NCBI RefSeq assembly: GCF_040930455.2
Contig: NZ_CP170494.1
Reading direction: 5' to 3' (one strand)
Length of the DNA: 64,000 bases
Origin: Neopusillimonas maritima
GTDB lineage: Bacteria > Pseudomonadota > Gammaproteobacteria > Burkholderiales > Burkholderiaceae_B
The notes beneath the pieces are model-generated. The model was given only the letters and a program-made list of their open reading frames with translations, did no database searches and had not been told where the DNA came from. Positions 52,857-61,444 of the stretch are shown in pieces. Within the stretch, counting starts at the first letter, position 1, and each line of letters starts with the position of its first letter. The translations under genes were made by a program, and so were the position numbers.

Positions 52857-54589
52857 CGTGGCACCCCGTCATCCGGCCCGGCCGCTAATACTGGCTCCAG
52901 TGGCGCATCGGGCTGAACCCCCAAACGACGCAAGCTGCTGGCGACCACTTCAGAAAATACCGGTGCCGCCACGCGACCACCGTAGTACACGCCCGCATGG
53001 GGCTCATCAATGGAAATTGCCACGACAATCCTCGGATCCGAAACAGGAGCGAATCCGACAAAGGAGCTGCGATATTGTTTCGTGCTGTACTTCCCGTTCA
53101 CCAACTTTCTGGCTGTTCCACTTTTTCCCGCAACGCGATACGCTTGAACTTGGGCCAATGTCGCGCCGTCACGGCCCGCTGCCTCATCAAGCATTGCACG
53201 CACAGTCGATGCTACCTTAGGAGAGAAAACCTGCACACTTGTGGGCTTTCCCTGACGACGTACCAGCGTCAGGGAAACCATATCACCATCACGCGCAAAC
53301 GCAGTGTAAGCATGTGCGACCTGAAGTAAGGAAGCCGACAAACCATAGCCGTACGCCATGGTTGCACGCTCAATGGGACGCCAACGCTCCCAAGGACGCA
53401 AACGCCCTTCCGCAACACCAGGAAAATTGGCATTAGGCGCACGCCCAAAACCAAGCTCAGTAAACTTTGTCCACATTTCCTGCGACGTCAGGCGCTCGGA
53501 AATCATGGTCATACCTATATTGCTTGAACGACGCAGAATTCCGCCGACATCGACAACGCCATTACGCGATACGTCAGAAATCACAGCGCCCTGATAGCGG
53601 TACTTACCGTTACCCGTGTCGAACTTAGTATCGGGCCGCACCCGACCGAGATCCAAAGCCAATGCCACTGTAAACGGCTTCATGATTGATCCGGGTTCGA
53701 AAGTATCGACCATCGCCCTGTTTCGCAGGGCTTTACCCTGTCGATTGGCGCCCTCGTTGGGATCGTAGGTGGGCAAATTGGCCAATGCCAGAATTTCCCC
53801 GGTTTTCACATCAATAACGACGCCTGCAGCCGCGGCAGCCTTATTTTTGATCCGTGCATTCTCCAAGGCGGAGAACAAATCGTACTGCACACCCGCGTCA
53901 ATCGACAGGTACAAATCTTTACCATGAACCGGCGGGATGGCCGCCTGCACATCCTCAACCACGCGACCCAAACGGTCTCGAATAACACGCCGGGTACCGG
54001 GTTCTCCCGACAACAAATGATCAAATGCCAGCTCAACACCCTCAATACCACGATCTTCAATATTGGTGAAACCGACTATATGGGCCGTCATTCCACCTTC
54101 GGGGTAGAAGCGACGCACCTCTGCTTGCTGATGGATACCAGGTATCTTCAACTTGGCGATTTTCTGCGCCGTCTCAACCGAAACCTGCCGCTTGATATAA
54201 ACGAAATTGCGGCTTAGGTTCACGAGCCGGGCACGAATATCCTCAAGCGACATCTCTAGCAAACGCGCCAATTCACCCAACTGTTCAGGCGTTGCTTTTT
54301 GCGCATCCTCGGGCACCGTCCAGATAGCGCGGGCCGGCACACTGGAAGCCAAAACCACTTGACCGGTACGGTCGAATATTTTGCCTCTGGTTGCGGGCAG
54401 TACCAATGTTTTCTCGTAACGCAGCTCCCCTTGCTGCTGCAGAAAATCGTTTGACAACCCCTGCAAGTACAACGCTTTTGCCACAATTGCCAGGAACCCG
54501 AGCAGCATCAACACCAATACAAGACGTGAACGCCATAACGGCATTTGAATGTTAAGTACGGGGCTATCATGGAAACGAAAACGCTTCAT
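52853..54589 (-). CDS. ftsI: septal transpeptidase FtsI (PBP3)
   Basis: Class B penicillin-binding protein that crosslinks septal peptidoglycan; 578 residues. It has a short cytoplasmic tail, one transmembrane helix at about residues 18-40, a pedestal domain (ATRGKIFDRTGQVVLASS, RRFYPEGGMTAHIVGFTN, GIEGVELAFD) and a transpeptidase domain. The active-site motifs are the SxxK serine in FEPGSIMKPF near residue 300, SSN in RRSSNIGMT, and KSGT in VAGKSGTARK. Both ends overlap neighbours by four bases. Confidence 0.98.
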   Translation of the reverse strand: MKRFRFHDSPVLNIQMPLWRSRLVLVLMLLGFLAIVAKALYLQGLSNDFLQQQGELRYEKTLVLPATRGKIFDRTGQVVLASSVPARAIWTVPEDAQKATPEQLGELARLLEMSLEDIRARLVNLSRNFVYIKRQVSVETAQKIAKLKIPGIHQQAEVRRFYPEGGMTAHIVGFTNIEDRGIEGVELAFDHLLSGEPGTRRVIRDRLGRVVEDVQAAIPPVHGKDLYLSIDAGVQYDLFSALENARIKNKAAAAAGVVIDVKTGEILALANLPTYDPNEGANRQGKALRNRAMVDTFEPGSIMKPFTVALALDLGRVRPDTKFDTGNGKYRYQGAVISDVSRNGVVDVGGILRRSSNIGMTMISERLTSQEMWTKFTELGFGRAPNANFPGVAEGRLRPWERWRPIERATMAYGYGLSASLLQVAHAYTAFARDGDMVSLTLVRRQGKPTSVQVFSPKVASTVRAMLDEAAGRDGATLAQVQAYRVAGKSGTARKLVNGKYSTKQYRSSFVGFAPVSDPRIVVAISIDEPHAGVYYGGRVAAPVFSEVVASSLRRLGVQPDAPLEPVLAAGPDDGVPR

Positions 54590-54894
54590 TGCTCCCCCCC
54601 TTGCATCACTGCCGCCGGACCCGACACGATTTGCCCATTTTTCATGTAAACGGTCTGGGCGGGCGTTGGCACCACCATTTTCAATTCTTGACGCGCAATC
54701 TGATCGACACGCGCATTACGCGCCAACTCAGCCCGCTCAAGCTGCAATCGACGCCACTCGACGTCCAGCTCCTGAGTCTTGGCCGCCATACGCTCTGAGG
54801 AAACAAATAACAAACGCGACTGATAACGCGCCGTTACAAGTGACAACGCCGACAACATTAGGACGCACGCAAAAACCAGGCATAGACGGCTCAT
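54586..54894 (-). CDS. ftsL: cell division protein FtsL
   Basis: Small bitopic protein of 102 residues that forms the FtsQLB complex. The transmembrane helix is at about residues 3-22. A leucine/charged coiled coil (about 30-65) follows, and the ARQELKMVVPTPAQTVYM segment is typical of FtsL. Sequence is poorly conserved in this family; position between rsmH and ftsI and four-base overlaps on both sides make the call secure. Confidence 0.94.
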   Translation of the reverse strand: MSRLCLVFACVLMLSALSLVTARYQSRLLFVSSERMAAKTQELDVEWRRLQLERAELARNARVDQIARQELKMVVPTPAQTVYMKNGQIVSGPAAVMQGGEQ

Positions 54895-55970
54895 CGCTGC
54901 CTCCTGCCCGTTTTTGCTGGTTTACCGGAAACCGCTCCCAACGGGAGCCCCCGCACGAAAGAGGCCCCACCCCCTGACGGCAGCGGCGTCGAAGTGCGTT
55001 CCGCCGCACGCAACACCGCTGAACGGGCACGAGAGTTTGCCTCGACGTCTGCTTGCCCCGGCAATACCTTACCCAACGAGCGCAACAGTGGCTTGGGCAT
55101 ATCTTTCTCGGGGATGGGCAGCCGGGCCGTCGCTTCCGCCGGACGTGAAGCGGCCGCGATGCACTGCTTCACCATCCGATCTTCCAGAGAATGAAAGCTG
55201 ATCACGGCCAGGCGCCCTCCGGGATTCAACAGCGTTAAAACTGCCTCGAGGGCGCGCGCGAGCTCCTCGAGCTCTTCATTGATGTAAATCCGTATAGCCT
55301 GAAAGGTGCGAGTGGCCGGATGTTGGCCCTTTTCGCGCGTGCGGACGACACTGGCGACGAGCTCGGCGAGGTCGAGCGTTGTGCACAGCGGCCTGGATTC
55401 GCGGCGAGCAATAACCGCCTTTGCAATCTGGAGAGCAAACCGTTCTTCGCCATATTTCGCTATGACCTCCCTAATTTCATCAACACTGGCTTGCGCCAGC
55501 CATTGCGCAGCGGTTAAACCCCTGCTGGTGTCCATGCGCATGTCGAGCGGACCATCGCGCATAAAAGAAAAACCTCGTTGAGCCTCATCGATTTGCGGAG
55601 ATGACACCCCCAAATCAAGCATCACCCCATCGATATGCTCAACACCCAAATCAGCCAAGGCCTGCGCCATTCCGGCAAACCCTTGGTGCATAACCTTGAC
55701 GCGGGCATCTTGCGCTTGCAGCGCATACGCCGCGGAAATGGCCTGAGGATCCTTATCAAAAACCACCAAAGTGGCCTTCGGGCCTAATTTCGACAAGAGC
55801 AAGCGGCTATGCCCACCACGACCAAATGTGCCGTCGACAAACACTCCATTCAAATTTGGCTCTGACGCCTCGGGAACAGATTTGCGACGAACCCTAACGC
55901 CAAAAGACGGATCAACGAGGGCATTAACCGTGGGTTCAAGAAGCACGGGGAGGTGGGATTTTTCCATCAT
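54891..55970 (-). CDS. rsmH: 16S rRNA (C1402-N4) methyltransferase RsmH (MraW)
   Basis: Methylates C1402 in the P-site region of 16S rRNA; 359 residues. It has the HLPVLLEPTV start, the SAM-binding FVDGTFGRGGHSRLLL, DLGVSSPQID, FSFMRDGPLDMRMD, RTFQAIRIYINEELEEL and AVISFHSLEDRMVKQ. An insert of about 20 residues (VRVRRKSVPEASEPNLNG) lies before the SAM loop. The Met pair at 55970 and 55967 gives two possible starts just after the mraZ stop; the open frame to 56060 lies inside mraZ and is rejected. Confidence 0.97.
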   Translation of the reverse strand: MMEKSHLPVLLEPTVNALVDPSFGVRVRRKSVPEASEPNLNGVFVDGTFGRGGHSRLLLSKLGPKATLVVFDKDPQAISAAYALQAQDARVKVMHQGFAGMAQALADLGVEHIDGVMLDLGVSSPQIDEAQRGFSFMRDGPLDMRMDTSRGLTAAQWLAQASVDEIREVIAKYGEERFALQIAKAVIARRESRPLCTTLDLAELVASVVRTREKGQHPATRTFQAIRIYINEELEELARALEAVLTLLNPGGRLAVISFHSLEDRMVKQCIAAASRPAEATARLPIPEKDMPKPLLRSLGKVLPGQADVEANSRARSAVLRAAERTSTPLPSGGGASFVRGLPLGAVSGKPAKTGRRQR

Positions 55971-55975
55971 CGCAC

Positions 55976-56404
55976 TCAGAACGAAAAATTCTCGAGTGCA
56001 TCCGACATGCCCTTGGACAAGTCTTCCGCTTCCCGGCGCGCCCACTCGGCGGCATCCCACAATTCGAAGTGACTCCCCATCCCCAACAGCATGACCTCCC
56101 GAGCCAGTCCGGCCGCCTGACGTAATTCAGGCGACACGAGAATACGTCCCGAACCGTCCATATCGACATCGAGTGCATTACCCAGCAATAGGCGCTGCAA
56201 AGGACGCGCAGACATGGGGAATCGTGCAATTTGCTCGCGTCGATCTTCCCAGACGGAGCGGGGATAAACCAGCAAACAACCGTCAGGATGCCGCGTAAGG
56301 GTTAAACGCCCCTGATCGGCCGATGTCAGCGCGTCACGATGCCGGGTGGGTATGGTGACCCTCCCTTTCGCATCGAGCGTGAGTGCGCTGCAACCTTGAA
56401 ACAC
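55976..56404 (-). CDS. mraZ: transcriptional regulator MraZ
   Basis: DNA-binding repressor of the dcw operon, AbrB-like double-swapped fold, forming ring-shaped oligomers in homologues; 142 residues. Two MraZ repeats are visible: MFQGCSALTLDAKGRVTIPTRHRDAL and LDVDMDGSGRILVSPELRQAAGL, each with the D-x-GRI/V-x-P/S motif. The start is GTG, six bases after a GGGG that belongs to the last operator repeat, so repressor binding and ribosome binding share sequence. First gene of the dcw cluster. Confidence 0.97.
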   Translation of the reverse strand: MFQGCSALTLDAKGRVTIPTRHRDALTSADQGRLTLTRHPDGCLLVYPRSVWEDRREQIARFPMSARPLQRLLLGNALDVDMDGSGRILVSPELRQAAGLAREVMLLGMGSHFELWDAAEWARREAEDLSKGMSDALENFSF

Positions 56405-56410
56405 TTTTTA

Positions 56411-56450
56411 CCCCACTTTTTTGCACTTTTTCCTACTTTTCCCCACTCTA
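56411..56450 (-). promoter_or_regulatory. MraZ operator: four 10-bp direct repeats
   Basis: Four tandem units at exact 10-base spacing (56411, 56421, 56431, 56441). On the minus strand they read AGTGGGGAAA-like: two strong boxes (AGTGGGG) at the ends, AGTAGGA and the weakest AGTGCAA between. E. coli MraZ binds TGGGN repeats at the same 10-base period upstream of mraZ. The upstream box overlaps the promoter -10, so binding should block RNA polymerase. Confidence 0.85.
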
Positions 56451-56473
56451 AGGCATCAGTTAAACCGGGTCAA
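56445..56473 (-). promoter_or_regulatory. promoter of the dcw cluster (Pmra-like)
   Basis: The minus strand has TTGACC (56468-56473), a 17-base spacer and TAGAGT (56445-56450), about 40 bases before the mraZ GTG. The -10 lies in the first MraZ box. Confidence 0.7.
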
Positions 56474-56721
56474 GCGCTAAATCGCATTTTTTTCAATGAC
56501 AACAAGTACTTACAAACGAACTAACCAAACTTTTAAAAAAATTTGTGTCAATAAATCAATATGTTGCAAAAACAACTGGAAGTGCTTTATTCAATAGCAG
56601 ACCCACTTCGGCGCGCCAGCGCGTTACAACAAAAAAATAGTGAGGCTTGCGTGCAGGTTCATTCGCCACACGCTGGGAAAACCATCAAATCCAGGGGGAT
56701 CGCACGAAGGGGGAACCGCAC
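56474..56721. other. A/T-rich intergenic stretch, nothing recognised
   Basis: About 250 bases between the dcw promoter and the rnpB terminator. An open frame on the plus strand starts at 56561 but runs into rnpB antisense and has no ribosome site or family look. I see no gene here; it may hold upstream promoter elements. Confidence 0.5.
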
Positions 56722-56755
56722 GAAAAAAGCGCCGAAACAATTTTTGCCGGCGCTT
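56722..56755 (-). terminator. rho-independent terminator, probably of rnpB
   Basis: An 8-bp stem (56727-56734 with 56748-56755) and a 13-base loop, followed on the minus strand by six T. It lies some 45 bases past the mature rnpB 3' end. Confidence 0.8.
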
Positions 56756-56798
56756 AAAATAAGAGAAAGAGACAAAAGGGCGTATGAACACGCGAAAA

Positions 56799-57217
56799 AG
56801 GTGCGGAACAGATCTATAGGCCGGATTCTGTACATCGAGAATATCGATGGGCAATCATTCCTCTGGGTTGGCTATTACTAACCAACTCTAGCCACCTACC
56901 CGCATGCACGGACGGGCCGCCCGTATGGCCGCAAAGGCCATGCGCATGCCTATTTGGTGTTGCTCCGGATAGAGGTTACCGCGTTTCACCCTGCTACGTT
57001 GTACCTTGCAATACAAGGTACGCCACACGGATTCACCGTGTCAGTGCGCGCCGAAACACGCCCACGTAACAGACTCGTCTCTGTGGCCCTGTTCCTCGGT
57101 TATTACAACCGCCGAAGCGGCTATCGTTACCGGACGGCTGTTAGCCGCTACCCTGCCCTGTGGAGTCCGGACCTTCCTCGATAAAAAATTACCGCGACTA
57201 CCCGATCTGCCCCGCAC
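56799..57217 (-). ncRNA. rnpB: RNase P RNA (class A)
   Basis: Catalytic RNA that trims tRNA 5' leaders. The ends pair perfectly to form helix P1 (bases near 57204-57217 with 56801-56814). Class A hallmarks are seen: GAGGAAGGTCCGGAC with CACAGGGCAGGGTA near the 5' end, CCGAGGAACAGGGCCACAGA in the middle, AGGGTGAAACGCGG, and the 3' segment GGCTAGAGT...CCCAGAGGAATGATTGCC. Exact ends are estimated from P1. Confidence 0.95.
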
Positions 57218-57221
57218 CCCC

Positions 57222-57248
57222 ATTGTAATACTGAATAAAGCCTCGCAA
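57222..57248 (-). promoter_or_regulatory. candidate rnpB promoter
   Basis: The minus strand has TACAAT (57222-57227) about 5 bases before the estimated RNA start. TTGCGA lies upstream at a short 15-base spacing. The -10 is well placed; the -35 is doubtful. Confidence 0.4.
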
Positions 57249-57338
57249 CCTGCGACAATAGTGTTTATATCGTTAAAAACCTGTGCGCATTACAACAACG
57301 TGAACAATGCGACACCAGCATACCGTATCACCCTACCC

Positions 57339-59186
57339 ATGACAGCAACACTCATTACACTCGCCAATCTGCAACTCGCTTACGGCCATCATGCACTACT
57401 TGACCATGCTGAACTCACCATTCATCAAGGAGAACGTATTGGCCTTATCGGCAGAAACGGCGCCGGCAAATCTTCCTTGCTGAAACTCCTCGATGGTCGC
57501 ACCCAGCCCGATGACGGCGAAATTCAGCGCCTCGGCGGATTAAGGATTGCAACCGTTGAACAAGAACCCGAACTTGGCGAACATAAAACCGTATTAGATG
57601 AAATCTGTGGTGAATTTGAACGAGACGAAGATTGGGCGCGTCCTGCGCGCGCCAAGGCGCTGATCAGCGAACTAGGCTTGCAAGAGTCAGCCTTCATAGA
57701 CGGCCTTTCGGGCGGGACCAGAAAGCGCATCGCTCTAGCCCGAGCCATGACACTTGAACCCGACTTGTTGCTTTTAGATGAGCCTACCAATCACCTGGAC
57801 TTCGAAGGCATTACCTGGCTGGAGCAACGCTTGAAACGTGCCGCCTTCAGCATTGTGCTAATAACGCACGACCGCCGATTTCTTGACACCGTAACAACGC
57901 GCATTGTCGAACTCGATCGAGGCAAACTCATTAGCTTTCCGGGCAATTTCACCCAATGGCAAGAACGTAAAGCGGAATGGCTTGAAGCCGAAATGCAACA
58001 GAATGCCAAGTTCGACAAGCTGTTGGCGCAGGAAGAGGTATGGATCAGGAAAGGCATTGAAGCCCGCCGTACACGTAACGAAGGACGTGTGCGACGACTC
58101 GAACAACTGCGACGGGAACGTGCGGCCCGCCGTGAACGCACTGGAAACGTTAACCTGGCCATTTCCGAAGGCCAGCGCTCCGGAAAAATAGTGGCTGAAC
58201 TTGAACACGTTACTCACGGCTACCACGGGCGCACTTTAATCAACAACCTGTCCACGGTCATTTTACGCAAAGACCGAATTGGCATCATTGGGCCAAATGG
58301 TGCGGGTAAAACAACATTGCTGCGCATTCTTTTGGGTGAACTCGAACCCGATCAAGGCAGCGTGAAATCAGGCACAAACCTGAGCATCGCTTACTTCGAT
58401 CAAATGCGGGGACAACTCGACGAAACCGCAACTGTGGCCGACACCATTAGCCCGGGAAGCGAATGGGTTGAAATTGGGGATCAACGCAAGCACATCATGT
58501 CGTATCTGGAAGACTTCCTGTTTCCCCCGGCTCGCGCACGATCACCGGTTAGCAGCCTTTCGGGCGGCGAGCGGGCACGGCTGGTACTGGCACGACTTTT
58601 CGCAACCCCGTCAAACGTTCTGGTTCTCGACGAACCCACCAACGACCTCGACATCGAAACGCTCGAACTTCTGGAAGAACTTCTGCAGGACTACCCCGGT
58701 ACTGTGCTTCTGGTCAGCCACGACCGTGTTTTTCTAAACAATGTCGTCACGCAGACAATCGTCAGTGAGCCGGAGGGCCATTGGCAGGAATATGCCGGGG
58801 GATACGACGATTGGTTGGTGCAAAGCAACGTTAGCTCATCAAAGAATTCATCACAATCAGCCGTCAAGTCGCAAACGCAAGCTGCTGACGACGTGAGCCC
58901 TCACGCTCGGGAAGACAAAACGCCCGGGAAGAAACCAGCCGCAAATCGCGCCAGTCGATTCACTGCCTGGGAAGAAAAAGAACTCGAAGGTATCCCGGAA
59001 AAAATCGCCAAACTTGAAGCGCGCCAAGCGGAACTGGGGAACACTTTAAGTGACCCCAAAACCTATGAGAATACGCCGGACATTGCCATCGGCATCAATA
59101 ACGAAATTACTGAAATCGACGATCAGTTAAACCGACTGTTCGAACGCTGGGAGGAGCTGGAATCGAAAAAAACCGGCACACAGTAA
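57339..59186 (+). CDS. uup: ABC-F ATPase Uup
   Basis: Cytosolic tandem ABC protein acting on ribosomes (and linked to transposon excision in E. coli); no membrane segments. 615 residues: first domain GRNGAGKSS, LSGGTRKRIALARAM, DEPTNHLD, THDRRFL; interdomain arm helix rich in Arg/Glu; second domain GPNGAGKTT, LSGGERARLVLARLF, DEPTNDLD, SHDRVFL. A C-terminal coiled-coil (about the last 75 residues, AWEEKELEGIPEKIAKLEARQ) matches Uup and separates it from EttA. The ATG at 57339 is the right start; the frame stays open to 57006 only because it runs through rnpB antisense. Confidence 0.93.
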   Translation: MTATLITLANLQLAYGHHALLDHAELTIHQGERIGLIGRNGAGKSSLLKLLDGRTQPDDGEIQRLGGLRIATVEQEPELGEHKTVLDEICGEFERDEDWARPARAKALISELGLQESAFIDGLSGGTRKRIALARAMTLEPDLLLLDEPTNHLDFEGITWLEQRLKRAAFSIVLITHDRRFLDTVTTRIVELDRGKLISFPGNFTQWQERKAEWLEAEMQQNAKFDKLLAQEEVWIRKGIEARRTRNEGRVRRLEQLRRERAARRERTGNVNLAISEGQRSGKIVAELEHVTHGYHGRTLINNLSTVILRKDRIGIIGPNGAGKTTLLRILLGELEPDQGSVKSGTNLSIAYFDQMRGQLDETATVADTISPGSEWVEIGDQRKHIMSYLEDFLFPPARARSPVSSLSGGERARLVLARLFATPSNVLVLDEPTNDLDIETLELLEELLQDYPGTVLLVSHDRVFLNNVVTQTIVSEPEGHWQEYAGGYDDWLVQSNVSSSKNSSQSAVKSQTQAADDVSPHAREDKTPGKKPAANRASRFTAWEEKELEGIPEKIAKLEARQAELGNTLSDPKTYENTPDIAIGINNEITEIDDQLNRLFERWEELESKKTGTQ

Positions 59187-59197
59187 CAAACGCCAAA

Positions 59198-60271
59198 TCA
59201 GGTGTATGCTGCGTCAGCAAAACGCCAGGGTAAAGTTTCACCAGCTGCCAACGGCACCAACTCATCATCGCCCACACTAAGGGCATCGGGAATCGTGTAA
59301 GAAGCACGTTCCAACGTGATTTTTCGCTTGTTTACCGGAAGGCCATAAAACCTGGGGCCATTCAAACTGGCAAAGGCCTCAAGTTGATCAAGCTTGCCCA
59401 CCGATTCAAATGCGGTCGCATAAAGCGCCATTGCGTATGGAGCCGTATAGCAGCCTGCGCAGCCACACGCGCTCTCTTTCATTCCCCTAAGATGCGGCGC
59501 GCTATCAGTGCCAAGGAAAAACCGGCCACTTCCTCCTGTTGCCGCCTCAAGCAAAGCTTGCCGATGAATTTCACGTTTCAAGACCGGCAAGCAATACATA
59601 TGAGGACGGATTCCTCCATTAAACAAAGCATTGCGGTTATATAGCAAATGATGGGGGGTAATTGTGGCCGCTATTGGCCCGGCGGCGTCCCGCACGTACT
59701 CTGCGCCCTGACGTGTCGTCAAATGTTCAAACACCACCTTCAGCTCGGGCAGAGCATCCCTGAGCGGGATCATTACGCGATCGATAAAAACAGCCTCTCG
59801 ATCAAAAATATCAATTTTTGGGTCTGTAACTTCGCCATGCATCAATAATGGCATCCCAACTTTTTGCATCGCCTCTAACGTTGATAAACAACGACCCAGC
59901 AAATCCGTCACCCCGGCAGCGGAGTTTGTCGTTGCGCCCGCCGGATACAACTTAACACCGTAAATAATCCCGCTTTCCGCCGCTTTATAAATCTCGTCAG
60001 GCGGGGTATCGTCTGTAAGATACAGTGTCATTAATGGTTCAAATTCTTGTGTCTCCCCGGCAGTGTCATTCAATGCTTGCAGAATTCGCTTGCGATACGC
60101 AGCCGCTTGTTCAACCTTGACAACCGGTGGCGTTAAGTTCGGCATAACGATAGCCCGTCCAAATTGCCCCACGGAACCTCGAAGTACAGACCGCAGAATG
60201 TCTCCGTCGCGTAAATGCAAATGCCAATCATCCGGCTGAGTGAGGGTTAAGCTGTTTATTGAAATATCCAT
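59198..60271 (-). CDS. pyrC: dihydroorotase PyrC
   Basis: Cyclises carbamoyl-aspartate to dihydroorotate in pyrimidine synthesis; 357 residues, class II dihydroorotase. Zinc ligands are in DDWHLHLRDG, GVKLYPAGATTNS (carbamylated Lys), MHGEVTDP and FEHLTTR; TITPHHLLYNRN and GTDSAPH complete the site. ATG at 60271 gives MDISINSLTLTQPDDWH; a GTG four codons upstream is less likely. It converges with uup 11 bases apart. Confidence 0.96.
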   Translation of the reverse strand: MDISINSLTLTQPDDWHLHLRDGDILRSVLRGSVGQFGRAIVMPNLTPPVVKVEQAAAYRKRILQALNDTAGETQEFEPLMTLYLTDDTPPDEIYKAAESGIIYGVKLYPAGATTNSAAGVTDLLGRCLSTLEAMQKVGMPLLMHGEVTDPKIDIFDREAVFIDRVMIPLRDALPELKVVFEHLTTRQGAEYVRDAAGPIAATITPHHLLYNRNALFNGGIRPHMYCLPVLKREIHRQALLEAATGGSGRFFLGTDSAPHLRGMKESACGCAGCYTAPYAMALYATAFESVGKLDQLEAFASLNGPRFYGLPVNKRKITLERASYTIPDALSVGDDELVPLAAGETLPWRFADAAYT

Positions 60272-60301
60272 AGAAAAAGTCACAAAGTTTATACAGCCGG
60301 T

Positions 60302-60329
60302 TTGAGAATAAAGTTAATCGCAATATGTT
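60302..60329 (+). promoter_or_regulatory. possible promoter of the SWIB gene
   Basis: TTGAGA (60302-60307), a 16-base spacer and TATGTT (60324-60329) lie about 190 bases before the SWIB ATG. Nothing else was recognised in the 248-base gap between the divergent pyrC and SWIB genes. Confidence 0.3.
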
Positions 60330-60519
60330 AACGTGTTTCCTTTTCAATCGCAGACGGTACGCAGTTCTTATGCGGTGAAGCGCCACTGCGCAAACGCAAC
60401 TCATATTTGCACCGATGCAGATTCTGGAAAAATAGAGTACAAGACAGTTTGCCCGGGTATTTCATATTCGCAGTACTCAGGGAAAACAAGATTTTTAATT
60501 TCACTGGAGCGAACCACAT

Positions 60520-60792
60520 ATGGCAACGACTACAAAAACGACCCGTAAACCCAATGCCGCGTTTATGAAGCCCCTTACTCCAAGCCCCACCTTAGCGGCA
60601 ATCATTGGTCCTGAAGCGGTTCCCCGCACGGAAGTTACCAAGAAAATTTGGGATTACATTAAGAAGCACGACCTGCAAGATCCAAAAAACCGTCGCAATA
60701 TCAATGCCGACGACAAACTGCGCCCCTTATTTGGCAAAGAGCAGGTGTCTATGTTCGAATTAACCAAACTGGTTAGCAACCATTTAAAGTGA
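60520..60792 (+). CDS. SWIB/MDM2-domain protein
   Basis: Small basic protein of 90 residues that is almost wholly a SWIB/MDM2 fold: SPTLAAIIGPEAVPRTEVTKKIWDYIKKHDLQDPKNRRNINADDKLRPLFGKEQVSMFELTKLV spans residues about 22-87, split here only by description. The domain is best known from eukaryotic SWI/SNF complexes. In bacteria it appears mainly in Chlamydiae (sometimes fused to topoisomerase I) and in betaproteobacteria as a stand-alone protein; its role there is unclear. A GGAG site precedes the ATG by 10 bases. Confidence 0.9.
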   Translation: MATTTKTTRKPNAAFMKPLTPSPTLAAIIGPEAVPRTEVTKKIWDYIKKHDLQDPKNRRNINADDKLRPLFGKEQVSMFELTKLVSNHLK

Positions 60793-60802
60793 AACAAAGA
60801 CA

Positions 60803-60837
60803 CAACAAAAAAGCTGCCAATGGCAGCTTTTTTGTTG
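60803..60837. terminator. bidirectional terminator between SWIB and membrane-protein genes
   Basis: A perfect palindrome with long arms around a 3-base centre: GCTGCC paired with GGCAGC, flanked by A6 on one side and T6 on the other. It would terminate both convergent genes. Confidence 0.9.
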
Positions 60838-60850
60838 CTCTGTACTTTGC

Positions 60851-61216
60851 TTAAAGTTCGGGGCTTGGCGCTGCGCCCGACAATAACGCCAACCAGCCTT
60901 TGGCGATGCGGTATACCACCCAAACAATGGCAACCAACCCTGTTAACCACCCAATAAAAATCCACGTTGCCATTGCGCTAAGCACGAGCCACAACAAGCC
61001 CCACCAAAAAGTACGTATGATCCAATCGAAGTGACTGGCATATAAAGTACCCGCTGCATCACTTCGCTTCAGATACGCAAGAACAATTGCTGCTATCGAG
61101 GCAACACCCAGAAAACCCGCACTAATCAAACCCAAGGCAAAAAGCCCATAAACGATGTGAGTAAGCGTACGCAACGACACCCCGTTATTCTCTTCTGGTT
61201 GTAACGCATCCGACAT
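60851..61216 (-). CDS. small multi-pass membrane protein (DUF4870-like)
   Basis: Protein of 121 residues with three hydrophobic segments: about 17-48, 68-86 and 87-110. The sequence pattern (SLRTLTHIVYGLFALG, AAIVLAYLKRSDAAGTLYASHFDWIIRTFWWG) is that of the DUF4870/COG3671 family, whose function is unknown. It is on its own, between the SWIB gene and the end of the rRNA operon. An AGGAGG-type site (minus strand, 61217-61230) precedes the ATG. Confidence 0.8.
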   Translation of the reverse strand: MSDALQPEENNGVSLRTLTHIVYGLFALGLISAGFLGVASIAAIVLAYLKRSDAAGTLYASHFDWIIRTFWWGLLWLVLSAMATWIFIGWLTGLVAIVWVVYRIAKGWLALLSGAAPSPEL

Positions 61217-61287
61217 GAAGTACCTCCTGGATTTATAAGTTTGCGGTTTATTCAGGCAATTTTACCGTTTTTTCGTTCTTCCAAAGT

Positions 61288-61323
61288 AAAACGCCCCAAC
61301 ATGTTTTGATGTTGGGGCGTTTT
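61288..61323 (-). terminator. terminator of the rRNA operon
   Basis: A 15-bp perfect stem (61288-61302 with 61309-61323) and a six-base loop lie about 10 bases beyond the 5S 3' end. The arm ends in T4 on the minus strand. It is also palindromic and could stop transcripts entering from the other side. Confidence 0.88.
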
Positions 61324-61331
61324 GGTATAAG

Positions 61332-61444
61332 AGCCTGACGATGACCTACTTTCACAGATGTACATCCACTATCATCGGCGCAAAGGCGTTTCACGGTCCT
61401 GTTCGGGATGGGAAGGCGTGGGACCACCTTGCTATGGTCGTCAA
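61332..61444 (-). rRNA. rrf: 5S ribosomal RNA
   Basis: About 113 bases. Conserved segments on the minus strand are GGTGGTCCCACGCCTTCCC, CCGAACAGGACCGTGAAACG, GCGCCGATGATAGTG and GTGAAAGTAGGTCATCGTC. The terminal helix (GACGA with TCGTC) fixes the ends to within a few bases. Confidence 0.96.

Noticed and set aside
56561..56881. Plus-strand open frame of 106 codons between mraZ and rnpB
   Set aside because: It has no ribosome site, contains the inverted repeat of the rnpB terminator and ends inside rnpB antisense; protein looks like no family.
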